A stretch of 64,000 nucleotides of DNA from Limnanthes douglasii subsp. nivea. Its lineage: Eukaryota > Streptophyta > Magnoliopsida > Brassicales > Limnanthaceae. The notes beneath the pieces are model-generated. The model saw only the letters and a list, made by a program, of their open reading frames with translations. It made no database searches and was not told the origin of the DNA. Positions 44,811 through 55,319 of the stretch are shown piece by piece. The position numbers and the translations under genes were made by a program. The stretch is taken from contig JAUPFV010000002.1 of the NCBI GenBank assembly GCA_036936605.1, positions 267,910,770 through 267,974,769 on the forward strand, read 5' to 3'. Positions within the stretch are counted from its first letter, which is position 1. Each line of letters begins with the position of its first letter.

Positions 44811-45478
44811 CTGTAATTGATATTCTAACTACTAACCTGGAATTTGCAAAACGTTGAGAATAGTCCCTTCTGATTTCAAAAGCTTCCTTTTCAAAGTGTC
44901 TCGGTAGTTTTTGGAGCTTGAAGAAGGGTTAAGAGTAGAGGTGTGGCTAGTCAGTTACAGTTTCTGAATATGAGTGACCCTAATCAATTCCTCTCTTGGC
45001 TGTGGCTTGTGATTATGGATTTGGAGCAATCGATCTAGAAGCGTTGAAATGAAGTGGGTGTCTGGTGATTGAAATTTCGAGGTGATAAGTCTTTGATTTG
45101 CTGGAGCTCAGGTTCGAAAGCTATGAAGACTTAAGCTTTTCAAAGGTTTCAATTTGATATTTGGGGATAAAGGCTTGGGGGAATTCTAGTCGCGATATTG
45201 ATTCTGCTCAAAACTGTTGTTTCCCCTCTTTCATCAATTTCTCTTCTTTAGAGCGATATAGTCTTTGTTGAAAGCTTTAGGTAGATTGATTGACTATGGC
45301 GATTAAAAGGTTTCGTGAAGCTAATTTTAAGTCGGTTTGATTATTAGGTGTTTATTTCCTTTTAATCTTTAATTGTTCTCTTTAACTAATTGGATCATAA
45401 ACTCTTGTAAATTCTCTATTTGATAATATAGTTTCTTTTTTACTAAAAAAAAGTTATGGTCATAATTTATTAAAAAAA

Positions 45479-45494
45479 ATCTCTTATTAGTTAT
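45479..45494 (+). repeat. Right target-site duplication of LINE B
   Basis: ATCTCTTATTAGTTAT, directly after the terminal A8 of LINE B; identical to 38946-38961. Confidence 0.9.
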
Positions 45495-46239
45495 ATTTAG
45501 TCAATAGATGTATAAAAATTAAAAACATTATTTAGAAAAAAATAGATCAGTCCATATTACTCGTGTTGCTCAAATTATTCGCTAAAAGGAGAAATTATAA
45601 TTTATCTATGCTTAACACACTTGCCAAATTATTCTTTGTCTTGTTCTATGCTTGGAAGGGACTGATCCATAGTGGAAAATACTATTACGAAACTAATTTA
45701 GAACACTTATTTTTGTGTAAATTTACCACATGGACTAATATTATATTTATCAAAATATTCTTATTTTTGTAAATATCTAGTCTATATAATAAAAGAAAAT
45801 TAAGCATGTCATCATCGAAGCACATATGCCAACAAACTATATGCTTTTGTCTGTATCGAAGCACATATGCCAACAAACTGTATGCTTTTTTCTGCAAAAT
45901 AATTTATTCCTATGTCTTTTCAGGAATGTATCTAGATAAAAGATGGGATGGTTTATACAGATTCGATAAATAAATGAAACTCTGTAGGATCACTGATATC
46001 AAATATTCGACTTTTAAAACAAATCAACCGTTTTAGAATTGAGTTGAGAAAAGGTATATCAATTTTATTATTTTGGATCACTTGAATCGAGATCTATCTG
46101 TACACGTCATCTAGTGTCACACACAAACGGCCATATTAAAATAATTTTGAACTCTGCTAAATGAAAATAAAGGTTTATCAAATCATATCTTTTTATTTGT
46201 TTTATTTGTCGTATGAGTCCTCTAGTTTATTTGTTAAAT
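45495..46239. other. AT-rich flank with a 44-bp tandem duplication
   Basis: This is the former continuation of the DNA left of LINE B. ATCGAAGCACATATGCCAAC with its following ATGCTTTT occurs twice in a row (about 45812-45895). Otherwise no coding or regulatory signal. Confidence 0.6.
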
Positions 46240-46484
46240 TCGGTTCATAATATAACACTTTTAAGTATATTATGAGATGTAAGTTTGAAGAATAAGAAAA
46301 CCCACCATCGTTATTTAATGAGTGCGTATAGGGTAAACCCGATGCAATAGCATGTAAACCAACGTTAGAAGGTGAACCACATAAAGTGATAAGTTCAGCA
46401 AAAAAAATTATATAAAGAGACTCGAACTCATGATTTTTTATCACAAACATATTTTACTCAACCAATTCGACTACCCCATTTGGG
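46240..46484 (-). mobile_element. tRNA-derived SINE
   Basis: On minus it starts GGGGTAGTCGAATTGGTTGA with an RNA polymerase III A box (TAGTCGAATTGGTTGAG, 46473-46457) and, 28 bases on, a B box (GAGTTCGAGTCTC, 46429-46417). The tRNA-like head is followed by about 170 unrelated bases, including GTGGTTCACC and CATCGGGTTTACCC, ending T/A-rich. This is the layout of plant SINEs. The 3' limit is approximate and no duplication was confirmed. It is not a functional tRNA: the cloverleaf middle is AT-rich junk. Confidence 0.65.
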
Positions 46485-47051
46485 GACTTCCTTTTAAAAA
46501 TTGATGGTTCAATTGGGATTGACCATTAGACCATAATGGGTCAGGATCCGCATCGGCGTGTTATCCTTCCACCGCCGTAAAAATGAGGTATTCGCTGCTC
46601 TTTTAAACCAGCCTCACGCATTGCCCTCTGCTCTGAGAACCATATGGAGAAGGCCTTCGCCGATTCCACAAGGCACACTCACGCTTGGAACGGGCAGACC
46701 ACTAAACTGTCTCACAAGGTCCGACCCAAAAGTCTGGGCCAATGTTCCATCACAATAATGCCCCCACCTCAGATGTAAATTTGATGCGCGATATACTAGA
46801 ATTCGAATAAAAATAAAAGAAAAATGATTAAATTTTAAATCTTTTTTTATAAGGAACCGTATTTGACATTCATAACTATCACCGTATAATACTAATTTTA
46901 AACTAGAATAAAATAATATCAAATTTAAATCAGGTCTAATAATATTTTTTAGCGTTTAAAATCAAATTTTTAGTTCATCAACCAGGATACTGATCTATTT
47001 TTTTAAAAATCAATATTTTATTACAAGAAAGAACGAGAAAACGATTATTAG
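46485..47051. other. Unassigned stretch with a GC-richer island
   Basis: 46560-46760 is clearly richer in GC than its surroundings and open on both strands for 60-100 residues (minus: LAQTFGSDLVRQFSGLPVPS), but no family is recognisable. The rest is AT-rich. Confidence 0.35.
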
Positions 47052-47900
47052 ATGAGTAGAATCAACATAATTCAAATCAACAATATTTGGACTTATGACC
47101 CCCAAGAAATTGAGACATCTATAATTCCATACTCTAAAGATCTCCTAACAGCTAACAATTTCTCTCTTAATTTATCTATTATTAAAGTTGTCATACTTAA
47201 CATATTAACTAATGAGGATAACTCTATCTTACTTAGTTTACCTATTGATCATGACATACTAGACTCTATCAAAGCCTTAAATTCTAATAACATTTCTGGT
47301 ATTGATAGTTTTAATACCATATTCAACCAGAAATGTTGGCCTACAATATCTACTGATCTATGCTCTGCTATTAGATCTTTTTTCAATGAAGGGTATGTTT
47401 CTAATGGATTTTATGTCTCAACTATTTGCCTAATTCCTAAAAAGGAAGACCCTAAAACTTGGATTGACTACCGTCCTATTAGTTTATGTAATGTATTTAA
47501 TGGAATAATATCTAGAATCCTAAGAGATAGAATAACTAATCGACTACCTAAACTTATATCAGATTAGCAAAGGGATTTCGTTAATGGGGCGTTGTATCCA
47601 AGACAGTATTCTCATCACAAAAGAATTAGCTTTAATATAAACAAAAAACATAGGGGGCAATCTAATTCTTAAACTAGACCTTTCAAAATCCTTTGATGGA
47701 GTTTTATTCTTATTCATTAAGCATATGATAACAACGATTGGGTTCAATTGTAGGTTTATTAGACTAATATTGAACTCCATTAATAATGTTAAATTCTCTA
47801 TCGTTATTAATGGAGAAGCCAAAAGATAATTCAAAGCATCAAATGGTCTTAGACAAGGGGACCCTATTTCCCCTTGTCTTTTTGGCTCACGAATTTCTAA
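47052..47900 (+). pseudogene. LINE C reverse transcriptase N-terminal part
   Basis: A 171-residue open frame (47052-47567) carries HDILDSIKALNSNNISGIDS, then VSTICLIPKKEDPKTW and DYRPISLCNVFNGI. After a stop come LILKLDLSKSFDG-like and RQGDPISPCLF near 47855-47882. It is the expected run-up to the catalytic site, with frameshifts in between. Confidence 0.8.
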
Positions 47901-47921
47901 TAAGATAACTTAAAAACCTAT

Positions 47922-48238
47922 ACTTAGCTTGTCTTATTCTGGGATACAATATTCCTAATAAGGATATTATTTCCTATTTATTCTTTACAGATGATACAAT
48001 CATTTTTGGTAATGGTTCTAAGTCTAATGTTCTTCTTAACAGATTCCTAACTAATTTTCAAGATCTAACAGGCCAACTTAGCTCATCCTATTCCGGGATA
48101 CAATATTCTTAAGAAGGATATTATTTCATGTTTATACTTTGCAGCTGATACAATCATTTTTGGTGATGGTTCTAAGTCTAATGTTCTTCTTCTTAACTAG
48201 ATTCATAACTAATTTTCAAGACCTAATATGCCAACTTA
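47922..48238 (+). repeat. Tandem duplication of the LINE C catalytic segment
   Basis: Unit 1 (about 47922-48074) and unit 2 (about 48075-48238) both run from ACTTAGCT through GGGATACAATATTC and TCTAAGTCTAATGTTCTTCT to GCCA. Unit 1 codes LFFTDDTIIFGNG with both Asp residues; unit 2 codes LYFAADTIIFGDG with one lost. The units have diverged by roughly 12 percent. Confidence 0.85.
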
Positions 48239-48299
48239 TTTTCAAGCCTAATGTTCTCCTCCTAACAGATCTACTTACATCAATCAATTATTTGGATTC

Positions 48300-49584
48300 A
48301 TACAAAGTTTATTTCCTATGAACTACCTGGGTGCTACTATACATACCAGCAACAAAGCAATACACTATGAAGGAACAATTACTAACTTAAGAAAGAAATT
48401 TCAGGAATGAAACCATTCCTCTCTTTCTTTTGGAGGGAGACTCGCCTTAATTCAGACAGTCTTGCTTGCTCTCCTCAATTATCAGCTCCAACATTCTCTT
48501 CTGCATGGATCAGTTAACAGAGAATTTTAAGTATCTGCATTCGTTTCCTTTGGGCTCCTCTCATACACAAATATCAATCTTGTGGGAAAATTGGAAAAAC
48601 ATCTATTTTCCCTACAATAAACAAGGACTTAATGTTAGAAGAATATAAGATATTTAACAGATATACTCATGCAAACTATGGAAAAAATTCGGAGAACACT
48701 CTAATTTTTGTCTAAAATAATGCATAATATCTATTGCTCCAATGGTCATCCTATGCAGGTTCAGCTAGCATTTAAAAAATCCCACATATGGAAGATAATG
48801 TTTGAAGTCAGATCTATTACAGAGCCTCTCATTTTCTGGTCTATTGGTCAGGGTACCTGTGATTTCTGGTTATATAGGTGGAGTCACTCTAAACCATTAA
48901 TGACCTCACTAACAATATGGACAATTCTTTATACACTCCAACTAGTGTCAAATCCTACTAGACTAACAACAATTGAGATATTAACAGGCTAGAGACTTCT
49001 ATCTTACCTACTGATGTAAACAGAATAACATATCTTTCTATAAAGCCCAACATTCCTGATAAGCTTGTATGGACAGCAAGTTCTTCAGGTGAATTTATCT
49101 TTAAAGACACTTGGAATTCTCTAAGGACAAAAAGCACATACTCGTCTCTATACTCAAAGATTTGGGATCAAGTTGTTCCTATCAAGTGCTTCTTCTTTAT
49201 GTGGAGAATTATACATAATTAGGTTTTTACGGACACTATCCGACAGTCAAGAGGCATACCCGAGTGTATAAATGCCAATTCCGTGGTAACACAAAATCAA
49301 TTCAACACTACATTGTGCAATGTAACCTGGCTTTGCCTGTTTGAAGCATATGAGTGTTATATTCAATATTATGAATGGACATCATATAACTTTAACTCAC
49401 ATTGTCAACATTTGGATCAGATCTGCCCCTATTAAAGTCCATATTATATCTACACTTCCTTCTGTTATGTGCTGGACTCTATGGCAGATAAGGAACAAGA
49501 AAAAGATTGAGAACCTATACACTACAACTTTAATGTTCATCACACATATTAAACACTTTATCCTAAATTTGGATATAGCTTGGT
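48300..49584 (+). pseudogene. LINE C thumb and zinc-finger region
   Basis: NYLGATIHTSNKA, LSFGGRLALIQTVLLALLNY, WENWKNIYFPYNKQGLNVRR, IMHNIYCSNGHPMQ and SIGQGTCDFWLYRWSHSKP, and finally IWIRSAPIKVHIISTLPSVM, follow the same order as in LINEs A and B. A TGA (48408-48410) stands at the conserved Trp before the SFGGR motif. Confidence 0.75.
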
Positions 49585-50060
49585 GAGGTTTATTTCTATT
49601 TGAGGGTAATTTTGTAAAGTGCTTTGGGAATCAAATGTTTAGGGTAGAGAATAGTGAGAAAATGAAGTTGTGTGTTAACAATAAATTATGATTACCCTCA
49701 TTAATGAAAGTGGATGGGGTATTTATACTTAATTAATGACCCATGGGCCTATCGGTCGGATTTGTGATTCGGTCAAGTTTAAGGACCCATTAGCCCAAGA
49801 TATGAGGTGACTAGCACCTAGCTTAGTCACACTCCATTAATTTTGTCATGTTCGGTTTTTTATAATAATAGTTATGTCCGAACAGCCCTCCGGATAAGAG
49901 CAAGATACAATGTATAAAATATTCGATCTCATCAGTAGCCCTTTTAGGTCTTGCAAAGAATCTTTGGAAGAGTTGACCTTTGAGAATCAAAATCAACTCT
50001 TTCTGATCTGTTTCTGTATCCGAACTATAGACTTTATCTCCTTTTGTTAAGAATTTTAAG
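49585..50060 (-). repeat. Probable 3' LTR region of gypsy B
   Basis: Begins TGAGGTTTATTTC directly after LINE C. On minus it has AGTATAAATACCCC (TATA box, about 49727-49714) followed by a leader and a T/A-rich end, as expected of a U3-R-U5 arrangement. It lies on the far side of the antisense ORF, where the 3' LTR of a minus-oriented Tat element belongs. The right edge (CA) and the 5' LTR were not found, so the limits are provisional. Confidence 0.4.
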
Positions 50061-50464
50061 AGTTACTCTGTTCAAAATTTGGTGGGACTGATTTTACCAT
50101 TTAGAATTTCAAGAGCTTTTTTCAACGTGGGACACGCGTCAGGCTCTGGTTTGACCTCTCAATCATTTTTCTCCTAGATTCTCGTACCTACTAGGCTAGA
50201 AAGCTACCTAGGTTTTAACTCCTATACTTTGTAGCATTTAATCATTGCTTAGATCGCTTTACCTTCTCCTAGGTAACTCCCATTTTTCATTGTTATATTA
50301 ATATATTCCATTGTTTTATTGTCTTAAAAAACAAAAGTATTTCTAGTGAGAGAAAGCTTAGTACATTTTCCAATTTGTGTTCGAGTCATTTATGTTCACA
50401 ACTAGAAATGCACTAGTAAAAGGAAGTTGGTTACATTTGTCTCAGTTAAAGAGAGGGAGAAAAA

Positions 50465-53093
50465 TTGCAAGAGACGAACGAATTACCTGTTGGCCAACCT
50501 GTTTCTCCTGTTGAAGGAATCAATCACGAGCAAACACAAACCAAGGTTCATCGTCCTCAAAAGCACCTAAGGTTAGAAAACTACCATTTGTTCCAAACCT
50601 TTCTCCTCTTTAATCAGGGTTCTCTGTCCACGAGTCTCAAAACCCTCTCCCTAAAGAGAAAGCCATTTCCATCGTTAGAAATCCTTCACCCTTTATTGAC
50701 ATGTGTTTAGGCGCTGAGAAATTCTCTGAAAAGCATACCCCTCGCCGAATAACTCGCCAATCCAAGGATAATTCCATTTTTACCTCTTCGAAACACACTA
50801 GTTCGGAGACAATAAAACATTTTCCAGAAAACCAATCATCCGAACAACAGCACATGGCAGAAACCAAGCCATCCGAACAACAGCCCCTGGGAGAAGCCAA
50901 GCCATCCGAACAGCCTTCCATTGCAATGGAAGAAAATATGAATGATAGTTTAGATGATCTCTCTTTTGAGGCGTCCGGACAGACGGAGGACACCGCTGCA
51001 GATCAAAAGGGAAAGACTAAAATGGGTTTGACTCATCCGGATGCACTTCCGGAGTGCTAGAAAGGGAAAGTAGGGCCAAACTTTAAAAAGGTCAACGTAA
51101 AATACTTGTTATCCTTTCAGAATATAGCCTATGTATACACCCATACCGCTGAATTGGGTGGTATTTGTACAAAATTGGGGATCCCTAGTCATCCTGGAAA
51201 CTCTGATGGACTGCAAACCCAACGAGTTAGTGGTCTACACAAAAGGTGCTGAACTGGGACTCAGTTTCGTTTGGATCCAGAGATAGTCAAGTACTTCAAC
51301 CTAGTCAAGCTATGTCCGAGTAAGTTGAGCCCAAATGCGTGGCACACTCTGATGGATAGCATCATGGCTTCTGGACTATCCAAGATCCCAATGCCAATGG
51401 AACAATTCGTTGTTGTGGAAACTTTATTCAAGAATCATCACATTCCCTTCTACCATTACAATATGGGGAATAATTACAAAGTTGTGAATGATCTTTTGGA
51501 GTCAGAAAATCCATAGAGGATATAGTTCCTGTTTATCAGCAGGGTTTGGGAGAATGGGAAGAAAATCAAGGTTGATTCTAACGCAAGCCAGTTGACCAGT
51601 CGCTGGAAGAGCATAGATGAGTTTTATTCATGTTCTTTTTAATTTTTCAAGTACTAGGTAGTTACTCCGAACTGATTTGTAATTATTTTTAGTTTTTCTG
51701 TAAGAGTTCTCAGATTATGTAGAGGCAGGTCAAGACACCTGTGTCATGCTAAATGCTTGGGCCTTGGAGAAATGGGATAACGGTTTCAACAACCGTTTCA
51801 CCTCGGAGAACTTTGCGTGGTCTCATCTGTGGAACAACACAGGGAAAAGAGACCTCTCTTGGGAAGAACTAACCACCCCTCCTCCTGTAGATATTATCCT
51901 GAGGACAACCGAGGCTAAAGATGATTTACTTTACTTGCCTTCCAGGGCCAAATCCCCTAGTGATTTGAACAAGATGAAGAAGAAAAAGAAGAAGAAAACC
52001 ACAATAGATCCACTTCAGACACCCACCGAAGGAACTGGTTCGGAGAACCAATGAGGAATCAATGTTGCTTTGCTGGAAGCAGTAGAAGTTACTGTTAAGG
52101 AGGTTGATGGATCAGACAACCCACCAAAAATTGCGAAGAAGGATAAGAAACGTAAAGCAAGCAGTGGTGAAAAAGCTGCAAAGAAGAAAAAAGTCACTAT
52201 GGGATCAGAGGTAATTCTACGTCCTTCTTAGATCCCTCATGGGTTACATTTGTCCTACCTTACAAGAAAAAATTCCACCCAAACTTTATTCTTGATTCTT
52301 TTCAGAACATTAACATATATTTCAATGATTTGGAAAAATATGACTTTGCGGGGCCTTACCGTCCTCCCAACTCGTATAACGTTCTGACCTATCATGGTGA
52401 GACTTATACGATATCAAGCGAGCAAGAAACCGTGAGTCATGCCCTCTTGGGTTACATATGTCCAGTGGTTAATCTGGAAAGACAAGTGAGGGATCAAAGT
52501 GCCATCATAACCTCCCTGATTACATAGAAACGGAGCTTGACAAACAGTTTATATGCCGCTCAATAAAGCATGTAATCATTGAAGAAGGAGAATGAGGATT
52601 TAGCTGCCAAACTGCTGAAGTCGGAAGAGGCCAGCAAAAACCTCCAGACCAAGTACTCCAGACTAGAGACTTTTTCCTCTAATGAGATCACAACTTTTAA
52701 GAAGGAATTAAAAACTAGAGACAAAACTATCCAGACTTTATCCGAAGACAAAGTCAAGTTGGATAAAACTATCCAAGAGAATACCGATGAGAATGCTTCC
52801 TTAGTAAGTAAACAAGCTCAAGAAATAGCTGCAGGATAGAGAAGTATGCTAGTGGAATAATGGATTTCCTAGAGAAGAGAGTTGATGGAATCAAATCTAA
52901 TGTGTCTTACTGTTCCATGAGACCTTACCTAAGAGGACCCTTGGTCCTTTATGGAAATTTGTGGAATATGATGACCTTCCTTTTCATACGATGGCTGATG
53001 GTGACAAGCACAACCATTCCAGTGGGGAGATTTCGGAAAACAATGAAGAAGTTTGTGAGAGGTCAAGTGTTGAACTCAAAAGTCTGAAAAATA
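50465..53093 (+). pseudogene. Gypsy B antisense ORF (gypsy-type transposase-like protein)
   Basis: A long plus-strand gene faces the minus-strand pol of gypsy B. Parts in order: N-terminal low-complexity region (50465-51057; TRQSKDNSIF, repeats of KPSEQQP); the conserved domain (51079-51610; YFNLVKLCPSKLSPNAWHTL, PMEQFVVVETLF, YNMGNNYKVVNDLLESEN, VWENGKKIKV); a possible intron (about 51640-51720); AWALEKWDNGFNNRF (51746-52054) with a Lys-rich nuclear-localisation-like run KMKKKKKKKTT and later KKDKKRKAS; a donor-like GAG/GTAATT at 52209 and an acceptor TTTTCAG at 52306; a 74-residue exon (52307-52527; DFAGPYRPPNSYNVL); a coiled coil (52579-52839); and a His/Asp/Glu-rich tail. Several stops break it. 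The function of such ORFs is unknown. Antisense ORFs between pol and 3' LTR are known from Tat-lineage elements. Confidence 0.75.
52579..52839 (+). pseudogene. Coiled-coil segment of the antisense ORF
   Basis: Eighty-six residues rich in Lys, Glu, Leu, Thr and Ser without Pro: KKENEDLAAKLLKSEEASKN, KELKTRDKTIQTL and VKLDKTIQENTDENASL. Heptad-like spacing of Leu/Ile/Val runs through most of it. It ends at a stop in GCAGGATAG, with the frame continuing after it. Confidence 0.65.
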
Positions 53094-53689
53094 AATGGTG
53101 GTGAAGAAAATTCCAAAGGGGACAAGCCCTCAGGTTGTCTTGTTTTGTTGTGTATTTTTTGTTAAAAAACCAAAGTCCTTGGATGGCCAAGGAATATTTT
53201 GCATTGATTGTTTAAATTCTGTTCTGTAAAACTTAAAGTCCTTGAATGGTTAAGGCATTTTTGAATCATTGGTCGATTTTAGTCCGATCAGATTCTAATA
53301 TCATATTTCCCTTTGTTTAAATTTTGTTTAGATTTTTATGGCCAATGTTTAGATAGCCTTCAATATTTCAGAGGTGTTAAATAAGGGTATCAAACATCCT
53401 CAACCACATGTGTTTAATAAATGTGACAAAGTGTTTAATATATTTGATCAACTCAAAGACATTTGAGAGCAGGGGTGTTTAATAATCATTTAATATCCGA
53501 CCACTTCATTATGTGGCTAAATTAAAACAAAATTGCACCAGACTTTTAAGGCATAATATATTACTGAAAAACTCGGGCACCTCATTAAAACATCCATGCG
53601 CCACCAGGGTAGGAAAGAGTATGCCCCATAATATTTGCATTAATACTTAAAAATTAATATTTACAAGATAGTTATATTTTAAGTATAAC
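53094..53689. other. Spacer between gypsy B pol and the antisense ORF
   Basis: The two genes converge on this 0.6-kb non-coding stretch. AAAGTCCTTGGATGGCCAAG (53173) and AAAGTCCTTGAATGGTTAAG (53231) form a degenerate direct repeat, and TGTTTAATAA words recur around 53400-53490. No terminator can be pointed out. Confidence 0.6.
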
Positions 53690-54500
53690 CTGAGATGTTC
53701 AACGTTTCATGGGTGTATTAGTGCTCTCCCTTCCTTGTCTTGAAGCATGTACGTTCCTGGTTTAACTTTCCCACATACCACATAGGGGCCTTCCCAGTTT
53801 GGAGCCAGCTTACCGAACTGTTTTTCCTTGGTGTGTAGAAAGATTTTTCTTAAGTTTGGAGGCAAATCTGCTTTTATTAAACCTTAGTAATGCACCATTC
53901 GCAAATGCGCTTTAACTCTTCCTTCTTCAATCAAATTCAACTGATTCCTGACTGATATATCATTAGCCTGTTCACAATAGTTCTGGACTCTGTGAGATGG
54001 TAAAGTAGCTTCTATGGGAGTGATTGCATCCATCCCATACACAAGAGAAAAATGAGATTCTTTTGTCGCAGCCCGAGGTGTAGTCGGTAGACCCACAATA
54101 CTTCTTGTAAATAGCTTGGCCACTTTCCTGCAGCTTCCTCTAGAATCTTATTTAATTCGGACTTCAACTTTCCCATTTGCTTGAGGGTGGAAATGAGAAG
54201 AAAAACAATGTTGAATTCCTATGGAGGTGCAGAACATTTACATGTCTTTATTACCAAATTGTGGCCCATTATCTGTAGTAATGTTTTGGGGAACCCCAAA
54301 TCTGCAACATATATTAAATAAAATAAATTTAACGATTGCCTTCAAAGTGGTTCCAGACAAATGAGTTTCCTTTATCCACTTATAGAAATAGTCAATAGAA
54401 ACTATGATTGTTGGCACATGAATTTTATTTCCATATCTTTGGCAAGGATTATACTTTTTACCATCTCTTTAGCATCTGTTATTATGGTTGGCCAATATTA
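53690..54500 (-). pseudogene. Gypsy B integrase core and C-terminal domain
   Basis: Minus reading gives TIIVSIDYFYKWIKETHLSG, CCRFGVPQNITTDNGPQFGN (second catalytic Asp) and HCFSSHFHPQANGKVEV, with the Glu exactly 35 residues after that Asp. Then come TPRAATKESHFSLVYGMDAI, PSHRVQNYCEQ, and the C-terminal motif KLAPNWEGPYVV with GTYMLQDKEGRAL. The first catalytic Asp region (usual MDIVGP) is lost near 54490. The 79-residue stretch 54123-53884 is open. Confidence 0.85.
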
Positions 54501-54848
54501 CCTTGCTAATAAAACCCTCCTGGTTAGGGCCCTATAGCCATAGTGCGCAGCATTTTCTCCATCATGTAGTTCAGATAACATAACTTGGGATTCTTCAAAT
54601 CCTAAGCAACGCAAGAGAGGTCTACTGAAAGATTTCTTATAAAGAACTTCTCTTAGTATCAAGAAACCACAATCCTTATACTTGAATTTCTTAGCCATGG
54701 CTTTATCCGGAGGCAATATCCCATCGGAGATAAACTGAAGAAGATCATACCTCCAATCTTTTGGTTGAATAACAAGTATACTCATACTTTCTTCGATCCT
54801 TTTTATTGGCATGTCTGTACGGATTGACATTCTTACACAAGAATCCAT
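54498..54848 (-). pseudogene. Gypsy B integrase zinc-binding region
   Basis: A 116-residue open frame: DWRYDLLQFISDGILPPDKA, FLILREVLYKKSFSRPLLRC, then LSELHDGENAAHYGYRALTR with the two His of the HHCC motif. It matches gypsy A at 15589-15849 closely (LSELHDGEGSSHCGYKAL). The Cys pair falls after a break. Confidence 0.85.
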
Positions 54849-54857
54849 GGATAAGAT

Positions 54858-55313
54858 TCAGAATAAGCTATCGTTGCCAAAGAGTCTGCCACAGTATTCT
54901 CTGATCCTAGGTATGTGTTCATAGCAGATATTCTTGAAGTTTGCGGCAACTTCTTTCAACATGAGCAAGTATTTAATCAACTGTTCTTTCTTTGCTTCAG
55001 ATTGTCCGTAAGCATGGTGAATCAGAAATTGGGAATCACTCATTAACCAGACTCTCTTTGTCCAACATATGAAAGCCAGCTTAAGACCAGCTATCGCTTC
55101 TTCATATTCAGATTCATTGTTAGAAGCTCTGAAACCAAAACAAATGTCCTGGTACATATTGTCACCATAGAGAGAAGTTAAACAAATTTCATCCCCACAA
55201 CCCATAGTACGTGATCCACCATCAGTTCGAACTACCCGTTCTTTCTTAAACTGGTTTTCTGATACTTGTCTGGAGGATCTATCAACATGAAATTCTACCA
55301 AAACGTCAGCCAC
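54858..55313 (-). pseudogene. Gypsy B RNase H (Tat-type additional domain)
   Basis: A 151-residue open frame begins MADVLVEFHVDRSSR, then gives VVRTDGGSRTMGCGDEI (first Asp), ASNNESEYEEAIAGLKLAFI (Glu), VWLMSDSQFLIHHAYG (Asp) and AANFKNICYEHIPRI. This is the plant-type RNase H that Tat-lineage gypsy elements carry between their original RNase H and integrase. The catalytic residues are present. Confidence 0.85.
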
Positions 55314-55319
55314 TGACTT

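Larger units (their letters stand above)
38962..45478 (+). mobile_element. LINE B: full-length L1-type LINE, inactive
   Basis: A 6.5-kb element bounded by a perfect 16-bp duplication (38946-38961 and 45479-45494) with eight A residues directly before the right copy. Layout: 5' UTR (38962-39471), ORF1 (39472-40287), intergenic stretch, ORF2 (40709-44810) with endonuclease, reverse transcriptase, zinc finger and RNase H, and 3' UTR with interrupted A-rich tail (44811-45478). Many single stops and a few frameshifts; the coding sequence is still easy to follow. The unmutated duplication suggests it is the youngest LINE here. Confidence 0.93.
47052..49584 (+). mobile_element. LINE C: L1-type LINE fragment, RT to zinc finger
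   Basis: It starts within ORF2 just before the reverse transcriptase and stops abruptly after the zinc-finger region, exactly where LTR-like DNA begins. ORF1, endonuclease and RNase H are missing. It is related to LINEs A and B but distinct. An internal duplication repeats the catalytic segment (47922-48238). Confidence 0.8.

Noticed and set aside
46417..46473. Functional tRNA gene
   Set aside because: A and B boxes are present but no cloverleaf, acceptor stem or anticodon arm can be formed; it is the head of a SINE.
50637..50993. 118-residue minus-strand frame opposite the antisense ORF
   Set aside because: Its sequence is the complement of the low-complexity KPSEQQP repeats; a shadow frame.
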